Source: Ga0074130 sp035492055
Lineage (GTDB): Bacteria > Pseudomonadota > Gammaproteobacteria > Burkholderiales > Rhodocyclaceae
NCBI GenBank assembly: GCA_035492055.1
Contig: DATJJR010000011.1
Span: 26,839-90,838, forward strand
Reading direction: 5' to 3'
Length of the DNA: 64,000 bases
Below are positions 27,924 to 36,695 of the stretch, piece by piece. The position numbers and the translations under genes were made by a program. Under the pieces are notes generated by a model. It did no database searches and had not been told where the DNA came from. It saw only the letters and a program-made list of their open reading frames with translations. Every line of letters begins with the position of its first letter. Position 1 is the first letter of the stretch.

Positions 27924-28091
27924 TGGTTCATGGCCGGTCTCCGGGCTTGCAGTCCTGCACTCGCCGTCTTCCCGGACTGTGTCCAGTGACGTAATGACGA
28001 GCCTGATCTGCTTACCGTTGCGGGGGCAGCACCGGTATTTCACCGGTTTCCCGTTTCACGCGCCGATCACATCGGCGCGCACCACGAACCT
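27924..28091 (-). promoter_or_regulatory. Cobalamin (adenosylcobalamin) riboswitch, leader of btuB operon
   Basis: On the minus strand the leader contains the B12 box GCTGCCCCCGCAACGGTAA (forward positions about 28009-28030), preceded by GAAACCGGTGAAATACCGGTG and followed by CACTGGACACAGTCCGGGAAG and GAGACCGGCC, the expected order of conserved cobalamin-riboswitch segments. The ends GGTTC and GAACC can close the P1 stem. About 145 bases separate it from the btuB ATG; a GC-rich CCGGC/GCCGG stem close to the Shine-Dalgarno could be the expression platform. High B12 would shut off btuB-btuC-btuD-cobO. The remaining bases up to 28248 show no gene. Confidence 0.93.
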
Positions 28092-28248
28092 GCTCGTCGA
28101 GCATAAGGCCAAACGAGCGGCGCGGATTATCGCACGCGGAATGCCTTGAAAGCACGCATGAAAAGCACACCTGAATGCCAATCAACCTTCAAAATCAGTG
28201 CTTGTCTCTTGACCAGAAAAGGCTTTTCCACGACACTCGCACCCACAC

Positions 28249-28443
28249 ATGAAGACCCGGCTTGATTCCCTCGAACACAAAATCGACAGCGTACTCGCGC
28301 TGTACGAGCGCCTGCGCGAAGAAAACCGCGCGCTGCACACGCAGCTTGCCGCGCTTGAGAACATCAATCAGGGCCTGACCCGCACCATCGAAGATTCACG
28401 CACGCGCCTCGAAGCGCTGCTGGCACGACTGCCTGAAGAATGA
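28249..28443 (+). CDS. Small coiled-coil protein, ZapB-like (TIGR02449 type)
   Basis: A 64-residue protein that is heptad-like throughout (LDSLEHKIDSVLALYERLREENRALHTQ in overlapping heptads), without a signal. This type sits immediately upstream of zapA in many Beta- and Gammaproteobacteria and is thought to support the Z-ring. Its stop overlaps the zapA start by 4 bases. Confidence 0.85.
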   Translation: MKTRLDSLEHKIDSVLALYERLREENRALHTQLAALENINQGLTRTIEDSRTRLEALLARLPEE

Positions 28444-28763
28444 GTACGACACCAACCCTCGATATCCAGCTGCTTGGTAAGGACTACAAAGTCGCTTGCC
28501 CACCCGAAGAGCAGCAGGCTTTGCAAAATGCCGCGGCATTGCTGAATCTGCGCCTCACCGAGGCCGCTGGCAAAGGCAAGCTGAGCGGTGAACGCCTTGT
28601 TGCATTGGTGGCGCTTAATCTCGCGCACGAACTGCTGGCAACGCAAGCAGGCGATAGTTCGAGTGCATCGCCGAGTGCCGCAAGCGCGCTTGATTCCGAT
28701 GCGTTTGCGCGTAAAATTCAAGCCATCGAGACGCGTATTGACGCTGTATTGGCTAAATCCTGA
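28440..28763 (+). CDS. zapA: Cell division protein ZapA
   Basis: 107-residue FtsZ-associated protein that promotes Z-ring bundling. The N-terminal beta part LDIQLLGKDYKVACPPEEQQAL is the conserved ZapA head, followed by a helix and a C-terminal coiled coil after an Ala/Ser linker. It is overlapped by the ZapB-like gene and followed by 6S RNA, a widely conserved order. Confidence 0.93.
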   Translation: MSTTPTLDIQLLGKDYKVACPPEEQQALQNAAALLNLRLTEAAGKGKLSGERLVALVALNLAHELLATQAGDSSSASPSAASALDSDAFARKIQAIETRIDAVLAKS

Positions 28764-28799
28764 ATCTGGATTGGCATCACCGCTCAAAGCGCATCTCCC

Positions 28800-28988
28800 C
28801 AGTTTTCCCCTGCCGTGTTCGCCAAGGCCATATATTCCTTGAGCCAATACGCATGGCGTCAGGTTGTCGACCTTTAAAGCTGCTGTTGTGAGCGCCCCTC
28901 GCTGGGCGCACCTGATGCGGCCGGTAGGCAACCGCTCTGAACTTCAGGTTCAGGATGCCGGTCTAGCGGCATGTGCGGGGGAACCCAA
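28800..28988 (+). ncRNA. ssrS: 6S RNA
   Basis: Between zapA and a terminator the sequence has the betaproteobacterial 6S features: a 5' arm TTTTCCCCTGCCGTGTTCG that pairs with a 3' arm ending ATGTGCGGGGGAACCC, internal segments GAGCCAATACGCATGG and GATGCCGGTCTAGCGGCAT, and position directly after zapA. 6S RNA sequesters sigma-70 RNA polymerase in stationary phase. Ends are approximate, as they were drawn from the closing stem by eye. Confidence 0.85.
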
Positions 28989-28996
28989 TGCAGTGA

Positions 28997-29036
28997 CAAA
29001 CGGCGATCAGCACAAAACTGATCGCCGTTTGTTTTT
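28997..29036 (+). terminator. Rho-independent terminator after 6S RNA
   Basis: CAAACGGCGATCAG (28997-29010) pairs perfectly with CTGATCGCCGTTTG (29018-29031), loop CACAAAA, followed by TTTTT. It may also stop the convergent MgtC-family gene. Confidence 0.92.
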
Positions 29037-29062
29037 GGGTTGGTGGGCCACTCGGTCGCGCG

Positions 29063-29743
29063 TCACTCTCCGTTACCGCCGGCCGACAGCACACCGTCGA
29101 TCGCCACCAGTCGACAACGGATGGCCTCGAATTCACGGTCGGACACTTTCGAAAATTCGATCAAGACTTCGTCTGTATCCGGCGCGCTATCCGCCTGCTG
29201 CACCACGAATTTTTTCACACGCGAACTGCCTGGCCCCAGTGCCGATTCAAGTGCATGCAATGTCATTGCGCCGCGGCGCACGACGAGGCTCAGTTCGCGA
29301 CGCTGGCGTACGGCGAAATATCGGCGCTCAATCGGCTTGAGGCCGGCGAGGATGATCAGGATGATCACTGTCGCCGCCGTTGCGGCAACATACAAACCAC
29401 TGCCGGCAGCCAACCCGACTGCAGCGACCGACCACAAGCTCGCTGCCGTTGTCAGACCGCGAATAATTTCGCCGCGCAAGAGGATTGAGCCCGCGCCCAG
29501 AAAGCCAATACCGGAGACAACCTGCGCCGCAATCCGAGAAGGATCGAGTACAACATTCGGTGTACCGAGAATATCGGCAAAACCGAATGTGGACACAATC
29601 ATGATCAGCGCCGAGCCGACGCAAACAAGCATGTGCGTCCGCAAGCCGGCTGCCCATGACAAACGCTCTCGCTCGAAACCGATCACGCCACCCAGCAGCG
29701 CAGCCAGCGCCAAGCGCGAAATCAATTCTGCATCACCAATCAT
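29063..29743 (-). CDS. MgtC/SapB-family membrane protein
   Basis: Inner-membrane protein of 226 residues with four to five N-terminal hydrophobic segments and a cytosolic C-terminal part. GGVIGFERERLSWAAGLRTHMLVCVGSAL and GIGFLGAGSILLRG...RGLTTAASLWSVAAVGLAAG are the MgtC signature (both quoted here with gaps). MgtC proteins affect Mg2+ limitation and ATP synthase in pathogens; the role of environmental members is unclear. A very good AAGGAGG precedes the ATG at 29743. Confidence 0.88.
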   Translation of the reverse strand: MIGDAELISRLALAALLGGVIGFERERLSWAAGLRTHMLVCVGSALIMIVSTFGFADILGTPNVVLDPSRIAAQVVSGIGFLGAGSILLRGEIIRGLTTAASLWSVAAVGLAAGSGLYVAATAATVIILIILAGLKPIERRYFAVRQRRELSLVVRRGAMTLHALESALGPGSSRVKKFVVQQADSAPDTDEVLIEFSKVSDREFEAIRCRLVAIDGVLSAGGNGE

Positions 29744-29851
29744 TTTTTACCTCCTTGTCATTGCTTAATCAGCGTTGCCAAATACGACAGGTATAAAACA
29801 ACGAGTCCCTCGCGGCGTTATCATCCAACATCGTTCACAACGGTGACCATG

Positions 29852-30322
29852 ATGCGCTACTGGCTGATGAAATCAGAACCCTCTGTCGTCGGTATCGACG
29901 ACGTCTTGAAAATGCCGAACCAGACAGTTGACTGGTGGGGCGTACGTAATTATCAGGCACGCAATTTCATGCGTGACCAGATGGCTGTTGGCGACGGGGT
30001 TTTCTTCTATCACTCTTCCTGCCCGGAGCCCGGCATTGCGGGTATCGCACGCGTGGCAAAGAAAGCCTATCCTGATCGCCTGCAATTCGATCCGAAGAGC
30101 GAATACTTCGATCCAAAGTCGACACCTGAAAATCCGCGCTGGATGAATGTCGACGTGCAGATCGTGAAGAAAACGCGCCTTGTGCATCTGGACGAATTAC
30201 GTGCACATCCGGAACTGGAAAACATGCGTACGCTTCAGAAGGGCAACCGCCTTTCGATCACGCCAATCGATCCAGCCGAATGGAAATTCATCTGTGCAAA
30301 GCTACTCGGTGAAAAACCTTAA
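29852..30322 (+). CDS. EVE-domain protein (modified-base reader fold)
   Basis: Cytosolic 156-residue single EVE domain (PUA-like), from YWLMKSEPS to EWKFICAKLLG, with the typical VDWWGVRNYQARN and VGDGVFFYHSS segments. EVE proteins are thought to recognise modified bases in DNA or RNA. The start is ambiguous: GTG at 29843, ATG at 29849 or 29852; the last gives the canonical MRYWLMKSEP start. It follows the zapA-6S region, a common betaproteobacterial order. Confidence 0.9.
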   Translation: MRYWLMKSEPSVVGIDDVLKMPNQTVDWWGVRNYQARNFMRDQMAVGDGVFFYHSSCPEPGIAGIARVAKKAYPDRLQFDPKSEYFDPKSTPENPRWMNVDVQIVKKTRLVHLDELRAHPELENMRTLQKGNRLSITPIDPAEWKFICAKLLGEKP

Positions 30323-30496
30323 GGAAACGACTTAGAAATAATTTGTAAATCCCGGAATCTTTTTACCGGAACCCCTGTCGATCTTGAAGCGCTAGTTTGA
30401 AACGCTAGTGGCCGCTCAACCCACACGGTTGAAAAGCACAACAAGAAGTTCCGCCTGTGCGTACACGCGCACTGAACAGAAACCAAGGGAGACGCC

Positions 30497-31681
30497 ATGC
30501 TGCAACCCATCTGGGGCGATATCGCCATTCCGTTTACGTTGTTGCTGGCCTGGCTGCTGGGCGAACTGGGACGCCGCACATTGGGTATCTCGCGCATTAC
30601 CAGTTATGGCTTTGTCGGCATCATCATCGCCATCATTCTGCGCGTAAGCCAATCGTTCTTTCAGGTCGACGATTTGTGGAGTCTCACACTGCTCGCACAA
30701 ATCGCATTCGGCTTGCTGCTCTTCGAACTCGGTTATCGCGTCAATCTTGGTTGGCCACGACGCAATCCGTGGCTGGCGTTATCGGCAGTGACAGAAGCCG
30801 TAGCGACATTCGTCGCGGTGTTCTTCGTCACGCGGTTCTTCGAATTCGATATCGTGTCATCGCTGCTCCTTGCCGCGCTGATTACCGCCACATCGCCACT
30901 GACCATATTGCCTGTCGTGAACGAGCTGCGCAGCAGCGGGCAAGTGACCGAGCGCACGCTGCACCTGTCCGCCATCAATTGCGTACTCGCCATCGTGGCC
31001 TTCAATGCCATTGTCGGCTATCGCGTGCTTGAGAATACAGGCACGCTGTTCAACGCAGTCTGGAACAGCTTCATCGTACTGCTTGTATCGGCCGGGCTTG
31101 GCATGTTGTTTGGTGTTGCCCTACCGCGCCTTCTGCGCATCGCACATGCGGATGAAAAGCAAAGCACGGTAGCGTTTGCACTTGGCATTACGGCATTGAC
31201 GCTCGTCACGCACTCGTTGCATTTCTCACCCATTCTCGCAACGCTAACGTTCGGTCTCACTGCACGCCATCATCGCGACGTCCGCCATCAAGCGCAGCCG
31301 AATTTTGGCTCGCTCGGCGACATGCTCATCATCGTCCTGTTTGTGCACATCGGCAGCCGGCTGCAACCTGAAGCGTTCGTCCCCGGTTTGTTACTTGCCG
31401 TCGCGCTTCTGGCAACACGTTACGCGGCGAAGAGCCTTGTAATGCTCATGTTTGCAAGAGTCTCCGGGCTATCGATAAGAAAAGCCCTGCTCACCGGCGT
31501 TGCGTTGTTGCCGACTGCAAGCTTCGGCATTCTGCTACTCGAACTGGCTGCACAACAGGGACTCGATTTTTCCGGCGCATTCGCCGTCATGGGTGGATTA
31601 CTGCTGGTCGTGGACATTCTCAGTCCCATGATCCTGCGTTACACACTGATTGCCGCAGGCGAAACCGGAAAGGGGGTTTGA
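30497..31681 (+). CDS. Cation:proton antiporter, CPA2-type membrane domain without RCK
   Basis: 394 residues, about twelve hydrophobic segments, no C-terminal nucleotide-binding (RCK/TrkA-N) domain, unlike KefB/KefC. Motifs include AQIAFGLLLFELGYRVNLGW and an ALITATSPLTILPVVNELR segment in the place where antiporters carry the conserved T-D/S-P crossover. It ends 1 base before the YbdK-like gene, which itself overlaps the amidotransferase gene, so all three are one operon. Good SD (AAGGGAG). Which ion it exchanges is not readable. Confidence 0.85.
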   Translation: MLQPIWGDIAIPFTLLLAWLLGELGRRTLGISRITSYGFVGIIIAIILRVSQSFFQVDDLWSLTLLAQIAFGLLLFELGYRVNLGWPRRNPWLALSAVTEAVATFVAVFFVTRFFEFDIVSSLLLAALITATSPLTILPVVNELRSSGQVTERTLHLSAINCVLAIVAFNAIVGYRVLENTGTLFNAVWNSFIVLLVSAGLGMLFGVALPRLLRIAHADEKQSTVAFALGITALTLVTHSLHFSPILATLTFGLTARHHRDVRHQAQPNFGSLGDMLIIVLFVHIGSRLQPEAFVPGLLLAVALLATRYAAKSLVMLMFARVSGLSIRKALLTGVALLPTASFGILLLELAAQQGLDFSGAFAVMGGLLLVVDILSPMILRYTLIAAGETGKGV

Positions 31682-31682
31682 C

Positions 31683-32807
31683 ATGCCATTACAACCATTC
31701 CAGCAGTCACAGGCATTGAGCATGGGTGTCGAGCTTGAGCTTCAGCTCATCGACCCGACCGGGCTCGATCTCACAAACACCGCGCCGGACCTGCTGCACT
31801 TGCTTGAGCGAAAGCCGTTTCCCGGCGATGTGAAACCGGAAATGACGGAAAGCATGATCGAGATATCAACCGACGTGCAAACAGACTACGACGGGCTTCT
31901 TGCGCAGTTGCGGGACATTCGAGATGTATTGGTTACCGCCGGTGACAAGCTCAATGTCCGCATCGCTGGCGGCGGTACGCACGCCTTTCAGCACTGGTCG
32001 GAACAAGCCATCGTCAACAAGCCTCGCTATCAGCAACTTTCCGATCTTTACGGTTATCTCGCCAAGCAGTTCACCGTGTTCGGTCAGCATGTACACATCG
32101 GCTGCGAATCGGCCAACAGTGCACTGTTTCTGCTTCACTCACTCAACCGCTATTTGCCGCATTTCATTGCGTTGTCTGCCTCTTCGCCCTACTTCCAGGG
32201 TGAGGACACGCTGTTCGATTCAGCGCGATTGAACTCGGTGTTTGCGTTTCCGTTGTCTGGTCGTGCGCCCTTCGTGCTCGACTGGGAAGTGTTCGAGAAT
32301 GGTTACTTCCGCAAGATGGAAGCCACCGGCGTGGTATCGAGCATGAAGGATTTCTACTGGGACATCCGCCCCAAGCCTGAATTCGGCACCATCGAGCTAC
32401 GTGTTTGTGACACGCCATTGACGGTAGAACGTGCGGCGGCACTGGCCTGCTATCTGCAGTCGCTATGCAGCTATCTGCTGACAAACGCCGATCCGGCGCC
32501 AAACGAAGACGACTATCTGGTCTACAACTTCAATCGCTTCCAAGCGTGTCGTTTCGGCCTTGACGGCATGGTCGTCGATCCACGCAACAATCGCAGCCTG
32601 TCCTTGCGCGAAGACATTTTGCAAACACTGGACAAAGTGCAATTGCATGCCGGCCGTCTTGGCTGCCGCGCGGCGCTTGACGATATCCGGCGCATTCTTG
32701 CCGAAGGCAATCACGCCAGCTTTCTGCGCCGCCGCTTCGCCGACTGTCGTAACGTCAAGGGCGTCGTCGATGCTGCAGTCCATGCTTTCCGAGGAGATGC
32801 ATCATGA
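31683..32807 (+). CDS. YbdK-family carboxylate-amine ligase (glutamate-cysteine ligase 2-like)
   Basis: ATP-dependent ligase of 374 residues in the glutamine-synthetase-like GCS2 fold; E. coli YbdK (372 aa) has weak glutamate-cysteine ligase activity, but natural substrates of the family are mostly unknown. Visible: LSMGVELELQLID near the N-terminus, VKPEMTESMIEISTDV, GGGTHAFQHWSEQ and FGQHVHIGCES, which carry the metal- and substrate-site residues. A true GshA of another family lies at 46.4 kb, so this one is not needed for glutathione. Start at 31683 lies one base after the antiporter stop; the longer frame lies inside the antiporter gene. Confidence 0.88.
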   Translation: MPLQPFQQSQALSMGVELELQLIDPTGLDLTNTAPDLLHLLERKPFPGDVKPEMTESMIEISTDVQTDYDGLLAQLRDIRDVLVTAGDKLNVRIAGGGTHAFQHWSEQAIVNKPRYQQLSDLYGYLAKQFTVFGQHVHIGCESANSALFLLHSLNRYLPHFIALSASSPYFQGEDTLFDSARLNSVFAFPLSGRAPFVLDWEVFENGYFRKMEATGVVSSMKDFYWDIRPKPEFGTIELRVCDTPLTVERAAALACYLQSLCSYLLTNADPAPNEDDYLVYNFNRFQACRFGLDGMVVDPRNNRSLSLREDILQTLDKVQLHAGRLGCRAALDDIRRILAEGNHASFLRRRFADCRNVKGVVDAAVHAFRGDAS

Positions 32808-33589
32808 TCGGACGTCGTCGCAAGCCACTCAAGATCGCGCTGTCGGCGCGCATCTTTCATCCGGAGCCGAACGCGCATGGCATCCGGACCAAGACGCTTC
32901 AGGTACTGGAGCAATCCGTTGCGCAATGGGTCATGGCACGCGACGTGATGCTGATGATGGTGCCTTCCGCCGTACGTGACGGCGAGCTCCTGCGCAGCAA
33001 CATACGCTTGCGCGATTACGCCGAGAATCTCGATGGTCTCGTCTTGCAGGGCGGTGCGGACGTCAGCCCGCAGGCATACGGCGAACAACCGCTCGATCCT
33101 GCCTGGGCCGGCGACCCTGTCCGCGATGCGTATGAGCTTGAACTCGTCCACGAATTCATCGAAGCAGGCAAGCCGATACTCGGCATCTGCCGCGGCATGC
33201 AGTTGATGAACGTTGCGCTGGGTGGTTCGCTCTATCAGGATTTGCCGACCCAGCGTGCCGGCGATGTACGCCACGAAACCAGCGACTACGACCGCCATGC
33301 ACACACGGTGTCATTCACCGAGGATGGGCAGTTTCGTCGCTGGTTCGGCAATGTTGAAGGTGGCTTGGTCAGCTCCATTCATCATCAGGCAGTCAACCGG
33401 ATCGGCAAGGATCTCCGCATTGAAGCCACCAGTGCGGATGGTGTGGTTGAGGCTATCAGCGGAACTTCACGCAACTTTCTCTGCGGTGTGCAATGGCACC
33501 CGGAATTTCACTATCAGGGCGGTGTCGATTTTCTTGATTGCGTGCCCTTGCTCGAAGCATTTCTTGAGGCCGCAAGCAAAGCCCGCTGA
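32804..33589 (+). CDS. Class I glutamine amidotransferase / gamma-glutamyl hydrolase (peptidase C26)
   Basis: 261-residue PuuD-like enzyme that hydrolyses gamma-glutamyl bonds. The nucleophile Cys is in PILGICRGMQLMN, the catalytic His and Glu are in VQWHPEFH, and the oxyanion region VLQGGADVSP is present. No partner synthase domain is seen, which fits a free-standing hydrolase. Its start overlaps the YbdK-like gene by 4 bases, pairing a gamma-glutamyl ligase with a gamma-glutamyl hydrolase. No polyamine genes are adjacent, so a puu-type function is not indicated. Confidence 0.88.
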   Translation: MIGRRRKPLKIALSARIFHPEPNAHGIRTKTLQVLEQSVAQWVMARDVMLMMVPSAVRDGELLRSNIRLRDYAENLDGLVLQGGADVSPQAYGEQPLDPAWAGDPVRDAYELELVHEFIEAGKPILGICRGMQLMNVALGGSLYQDLPTQRAGDVRHETSDYDRHAHTVSFTEDGQFRRWFGNVEGGLVSSIHHQAVNRIGKDLRIEATSADGVVEAISGTSRNFLCGVQWHPEFHYQGGVDFLDCVPLLEAFLEAASKAR

Positions 33590-34258
33590 TTAAACGGGTC
33601 GCAAAACGGGCAGCAAATCAACAAAACTGTCGAGTGCAGCGTAGCGGGTGATTTCTCGCTGCGGCTGTTTCGTATCAGGACGGCGGATCGCACGCAGCTC
33701 GGCAATCCCATAGACACTTGCGGAATCAAGTACCGACAGTGTGTCGTCGACAAGCAAGGTGCGCGCAGGCTCGAACGACTGCACGGCACGCAGTGCATCC
33801 CAGAAACGCACATCCTCCTTGGGCAAACCCAGTTCGTGCGACGTGATCATGGCGTCGAAATGCCCAGCCAGGCCGGTACGCAACATCTTGAGTTCAAGGC
33901 TCTTGCGATGCGCATTGGTGACGAGCAACACACGCTTGTCGGCCTCGCGTGCTGCGGCCAGAAATTCAAGCACGCCAGGGTGGATTGCGATCAAGTGCGC
34001 AACCTCTTCCTTCAGCGGCATCAAATCAAGTGCAAGCGCATCACTCCAGAAATCCACCGAGTACCAGGGCAGGGTGCCTTCGTGTGCCTTGAAACGCGCG
34101 CGCAATTCTTCGCGCACCAGTGCAACATCGCGCCCGTGATGTGCCGCATAGCGCATCGGCAGATGTTCTTGCCAGAAGTGATTGTCAAAGTGCAGATCGA
34201 GCAGGGTGCCGTCCATGTCGAGCAGGACGGTATCGATGGCGGTCCAGTCGGGGCACAT
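33590..34258 (-). CDS. HAD-family GMP/IMP nucleotidase YrfG-like
   Basis: Haloacid dehalogenase-type phosphatase, 222 residues, the same length as E. coli YrfG. The nucleophile motif is VLLDMDGTLLDLHFDN, motif II LLVTNAHRK, and motif III/IV GLPKEDVRFW with LLVDDTLSVLD. Start ATG at 34258; a TTG at 34273 would overlap the next gene's stop. It removes phosphate from purine nucleotides in the cytosol. It converges with the C26 gene. Confidence 0.87.
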   Translation of the reverse strand: MCPDWTAIDTVLLDMDGTLLDLHFDNHFWQEHLPMRYAAHHGRDVALVREELRARFKAHEGTLPWYSVDFWSDALALDLMPLKEEVAHLIAIHPGVLEFLAAAREADKRVLLVTNAHRKSLELKMLRTGLAGHFDAMITSHELGLPKEDVRFWDALRAVQSFEPARTLLVDDTLSVLDSASVYGIAELRAIRRPDTKQPQREITRYAALDSFVDLLPVLRPV

Positions 34259-34269
34259 GTCAGTTGACG

Positions 34270-35169
34270 TCAAACAACACCGTTCTTCCCAAACCAGTCG
34301 AGCATGCGTTGCCAGCCGTCCCGTGCTGCATCGACGCGATAACTCGGACGATAGTCGGCATTGAATGCGTGTGGCGCATCCGGATACACATGGATATACG
34401 ATTTTCCGCCGGCGGCTTTCAATCGCGCATTCATCGCATCGACGTCGGTCAACGGGATGCCTTGGTCTTGTCCGCCGTAAAGGCCGAGTACCGGCGCATG
34501 TAGATTGTCGGCAATATCAAAGGGGTGACGCGGTGTATTGGCCGTAACATCGCCCCGCAACTTTCCGTACCATGCCACGCCCGCCTTGATTGACGGATTG
34601 TGATTGACGTAGAGCCAAACGATGCGGCCACCCCAGCAAAAGCCGGTAATGCCTATGCGCTTGACGTCGCCGCCGTTTGCGGTTGCCCATTTCGCAGTGG
34701 CATCAAGATCCGACAAGACTTGGGCGTCCGACACCTTGCTGACGATCTTGTCGAGAATTTCCGGCACCGTCGCCAGCGGTGCCGGGTCACCCTGCCGGGC
34801 GTAAAGATCGGGGGCAATCGCCAGGTAACCGCGCTTGGCAAGGCGTCGGCAGAGATCAGCGATATGTGCCGTGACGCCAAAGATTTCCTGCACAACCAAA
34901 ATGACGGGGAAATCTTTTCCTGACTTGCCTGATGCATCAGGCTGAGCGCGGTAGGCGCGAATCACGCCATCGGCAACCGGTACCTCGACGATGCCCGCCA
35001 CAAGACCATCTGTACTCGTCTCGATCACGGTTTGTGCGGAAATCGGCTGCACGGCAAGCGCAAAGCCCGTGCCCAAGGCGCCGCCGAGCGCCGTCGTCAC
35101 AAAGCCGCGACGACTGAGCTTGAGCTCGGGTCGCAGGCTCTTGAATTGGCTATCGAGATCATCGTGCAT
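34270..35169 (-). CDS. Tat-exported dienelactone hydrolase-family protein
   Basis: Alpha/beta hydrolase of 299 residues. The N-terminus has a twin-arginine signal: LSRRGFVTTALGGALGTGFAL followed by AVQPISAQ, so it is folded before export. The nucleophile is Cys in GFCWGGR, then GGQDQGIPL and PHAFNADYRPSY hold the other triad positions. The substrate is unknown: carboxymethylenebutenolidase activity is the family name only, and no aromatic degradation genes are nearby. AGGAG before the ATG at 35169. It lies 10 bases after rng and may be co-transcribed. Confidence 0.88.
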   Translation of the reverse strand: MHDDLDSQFKSLRPELKLSRRGFVTTALGGALGTGFALAVQPISAQTVIETSTDGLVAGIVEVPVADGVIRAYRAQPDASGKSGKDFPVILVVQEIFGVTAHIADLCRRLAKRGYLAIAPDLYARQGDPAPLATVPEILDKIVSKVSDAQVLSDLDATAKWATANGGDVKRIGITGFCWGGRIVWLYVNHNPSIKAGVAWYGKLRGDVTANTPRHPFDIADNLHAPVLGLYGGQDQGIPLTDVDAMNARLKAAGGKSYIHVYPDAPHAFNADYRPSYRVDAARDGWQRMLDWFGKNGVV

Positions 35170-35179
35170 ACGCCGCTCC

Positions 35180-36628
35180 TTACATCAGGACAATGTCGTA
35201 TTGCTCTTGCGTATAGCCCGGCTCAGCCTGCAACGAAACCGGACGCTTGATGAAGGCCGACAACTGACCCAGCGATTGCGATTCGTCATCAAGGAAAAGA
35301 TCGATGACATCCTGCGTGGCGAGAATACGGAATTCGCGCGCTTCGAACTGACGCGACTCGCGCAGCAGCTCGCGCAGGATTTCATAGCAAACCGTGTGTG
35401 CCGTCTTCACTTCGCCGCGGCCGCCACAGGTCGGGCACACTTCGCACAACACGTGCGCCAGGGATTCACGCGTACGTTTGCGCGTCATCTCGACCAGACC
35501 GAGCTGCGTAAAGCCGGAAACGGTAATGCGCGTGTGATCCTTCGCCAGCGCCTTGTTCAGCTCGGCAAGCACCGCACCGCGGTGCTCTTCGGTATCCATG
35601 TCGATGAAATCGATGATGATGATGCCGCCGAGATTGCGCAGACGCAGTTGCCGTGCAATGGTCTGCGCAGCCTCAAGATTTGTCTTGAAAATTGTGTCGT
35701 CGAAATTGCGCGAACCCACATAGCCACCGGTATTCACGTCGATGGTCGTCATCGCCTCGGTCTGATCGATGATGAGATAACCACCGCTCTTGAGATCGAC
35801 ACGACGTGCCAGGGCTTTCTGTATTTCGTCTTCGACGCTGTGCAGGTCGAACAGCGGCCGGGCGCCGGTGTAATGCTCCAGGCGATCAAACACCTGAGGC
35901 ATGTATTCCTTGGCGAAGCCGGAAATCTTCATGAAGTTCTCACGCGAGTCGATCACCACGCGCGCCGTTTCCGGCGTCACCAGGTCACGCAGCACACGCT
36001 GGGCGAGATTGAGATCGTGGTGCAGCAGGCTCGGCGGTTTTGCCTGGCCGGCACGATTCTGAATTTCGCCCCACAGGCGGCGCAAATAGGCGATGTCGGC
36101 ACGCAGTTCTTCGTCGCTTGCGTTTTCAGCCATGGTACGGGCGATGTAGCCACCTTCCTCGCCCTCCGGCAACAAGGCCTGGATGCGGAGGCGCAAGGCT
36201 TCACGTTCGGATTCCTCAATCCGTTGCGAGATGCCAATGTGTTTTTCACGTGGCAGATAGACCAACAAGCGGCCGGCAATCGACACTTGCGTCGAAAGTC
36301 GCGCACCTTTGGTGCCGATCGGGTCTTTCAGTGCCTGCACGACGAGGTGCTGCCCTTCCGACAAGATGCGTTCGATCGGTCGCCCTTCCGAGTTGCCATG
36401 TCGTTCTTCCCAGATATCGGCAACATGCAGGAATGCGGTACGTTCCAGACCGATTTCGACAAAGGCGGACTGCATGCCGGGCAACACGCGCACAACCTTG
36501 CCCATGTAGATATTGCCGACGATGCCACGACTATGCGAGCGCTCAATGTGCAACTCCTGCACGACCCCTTGCTGCATCAGCGCGGCACGGGTTTCCTGCG
36601 GCGTGATGTTGATCAGATACTCGTCCAT
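35180..36628 (-). CDS. rng: Ribonuclease G
   Basis: Endoribonuclease of 482 residues maturing the 5' end of 16S rRNA and processing mRNA. It begins MDEYLINITPQETRAAL, has the S1 region around GNIYMGKVVRVLPGMQSAFVEIG, the catalytic DNase-I-like part with IDVNTGGYVG and IIIIDFIDMD, and the Zn-link CPTCGGRGE. AGGAG precedes the ATG at 36628. Last of the nadD-rsfS-rlmH-maf-rng group. Confidence 0.95.
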   Translation of the reverse strand: MDEYLINITPQETRAALMQQGVVQELHIERSHSRGIVGNIYMGKVVRVLPGMQSAFVEIGLERTAFLHVADIWEERHGNSEGRPIERILSEGQHLVVQALKDPIGTKGARLSTQVSIAGRLLVYLPREKHIGISQRIEESEREALRLRIQALLPEGEEGGYIARTMAENASDEELRADIAYLRRLWGEIQNRAGQAKPPSLLHHDLNLAQRVLRDLVTPETARVVIDSRENFMKISGFAKEYMPQVFDRLEHYTGARPLFDLHSVEDEIQKALARRVDLKSGGYLIIDQTEAMTTIDVNTGGYVGSRNFDDTIFKTNLEAAQTIARQLRLRNLGGIIIIDFIDMDTEEHRGAVLAELNKALAKDHTRITVSGFTQLGLVEMTRKRTRESLAHVLCEVCPTCGGRGEVKTAHTVCYEILRELLRESRQFEAREFRILATQDVIDLFLDDESQSLGQLSAFIKRPVSLQAEPGYTQEQYDIVLM

Positions 36629-36695
36629 CTTCGAACTCCTGAAATTTCTCACCACAAGGCACGACATGCCCTGACGTCAGAAATCTTTGGTGAAC

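Noticed and set aside
28091..28248. Possible gene between the riboswitch and the ZapB-like gene
   Set aside because: No frame with a plausible start and coding composition; it most likely holds the divergent promoters.
30323..30496. Short hairpins before the antiporter gene (CCGG...CCGG, GTGCG...CGCAC)
   Set aside because: Short stems of four to five pairs with no T-run; too weak to call terminators or operators.
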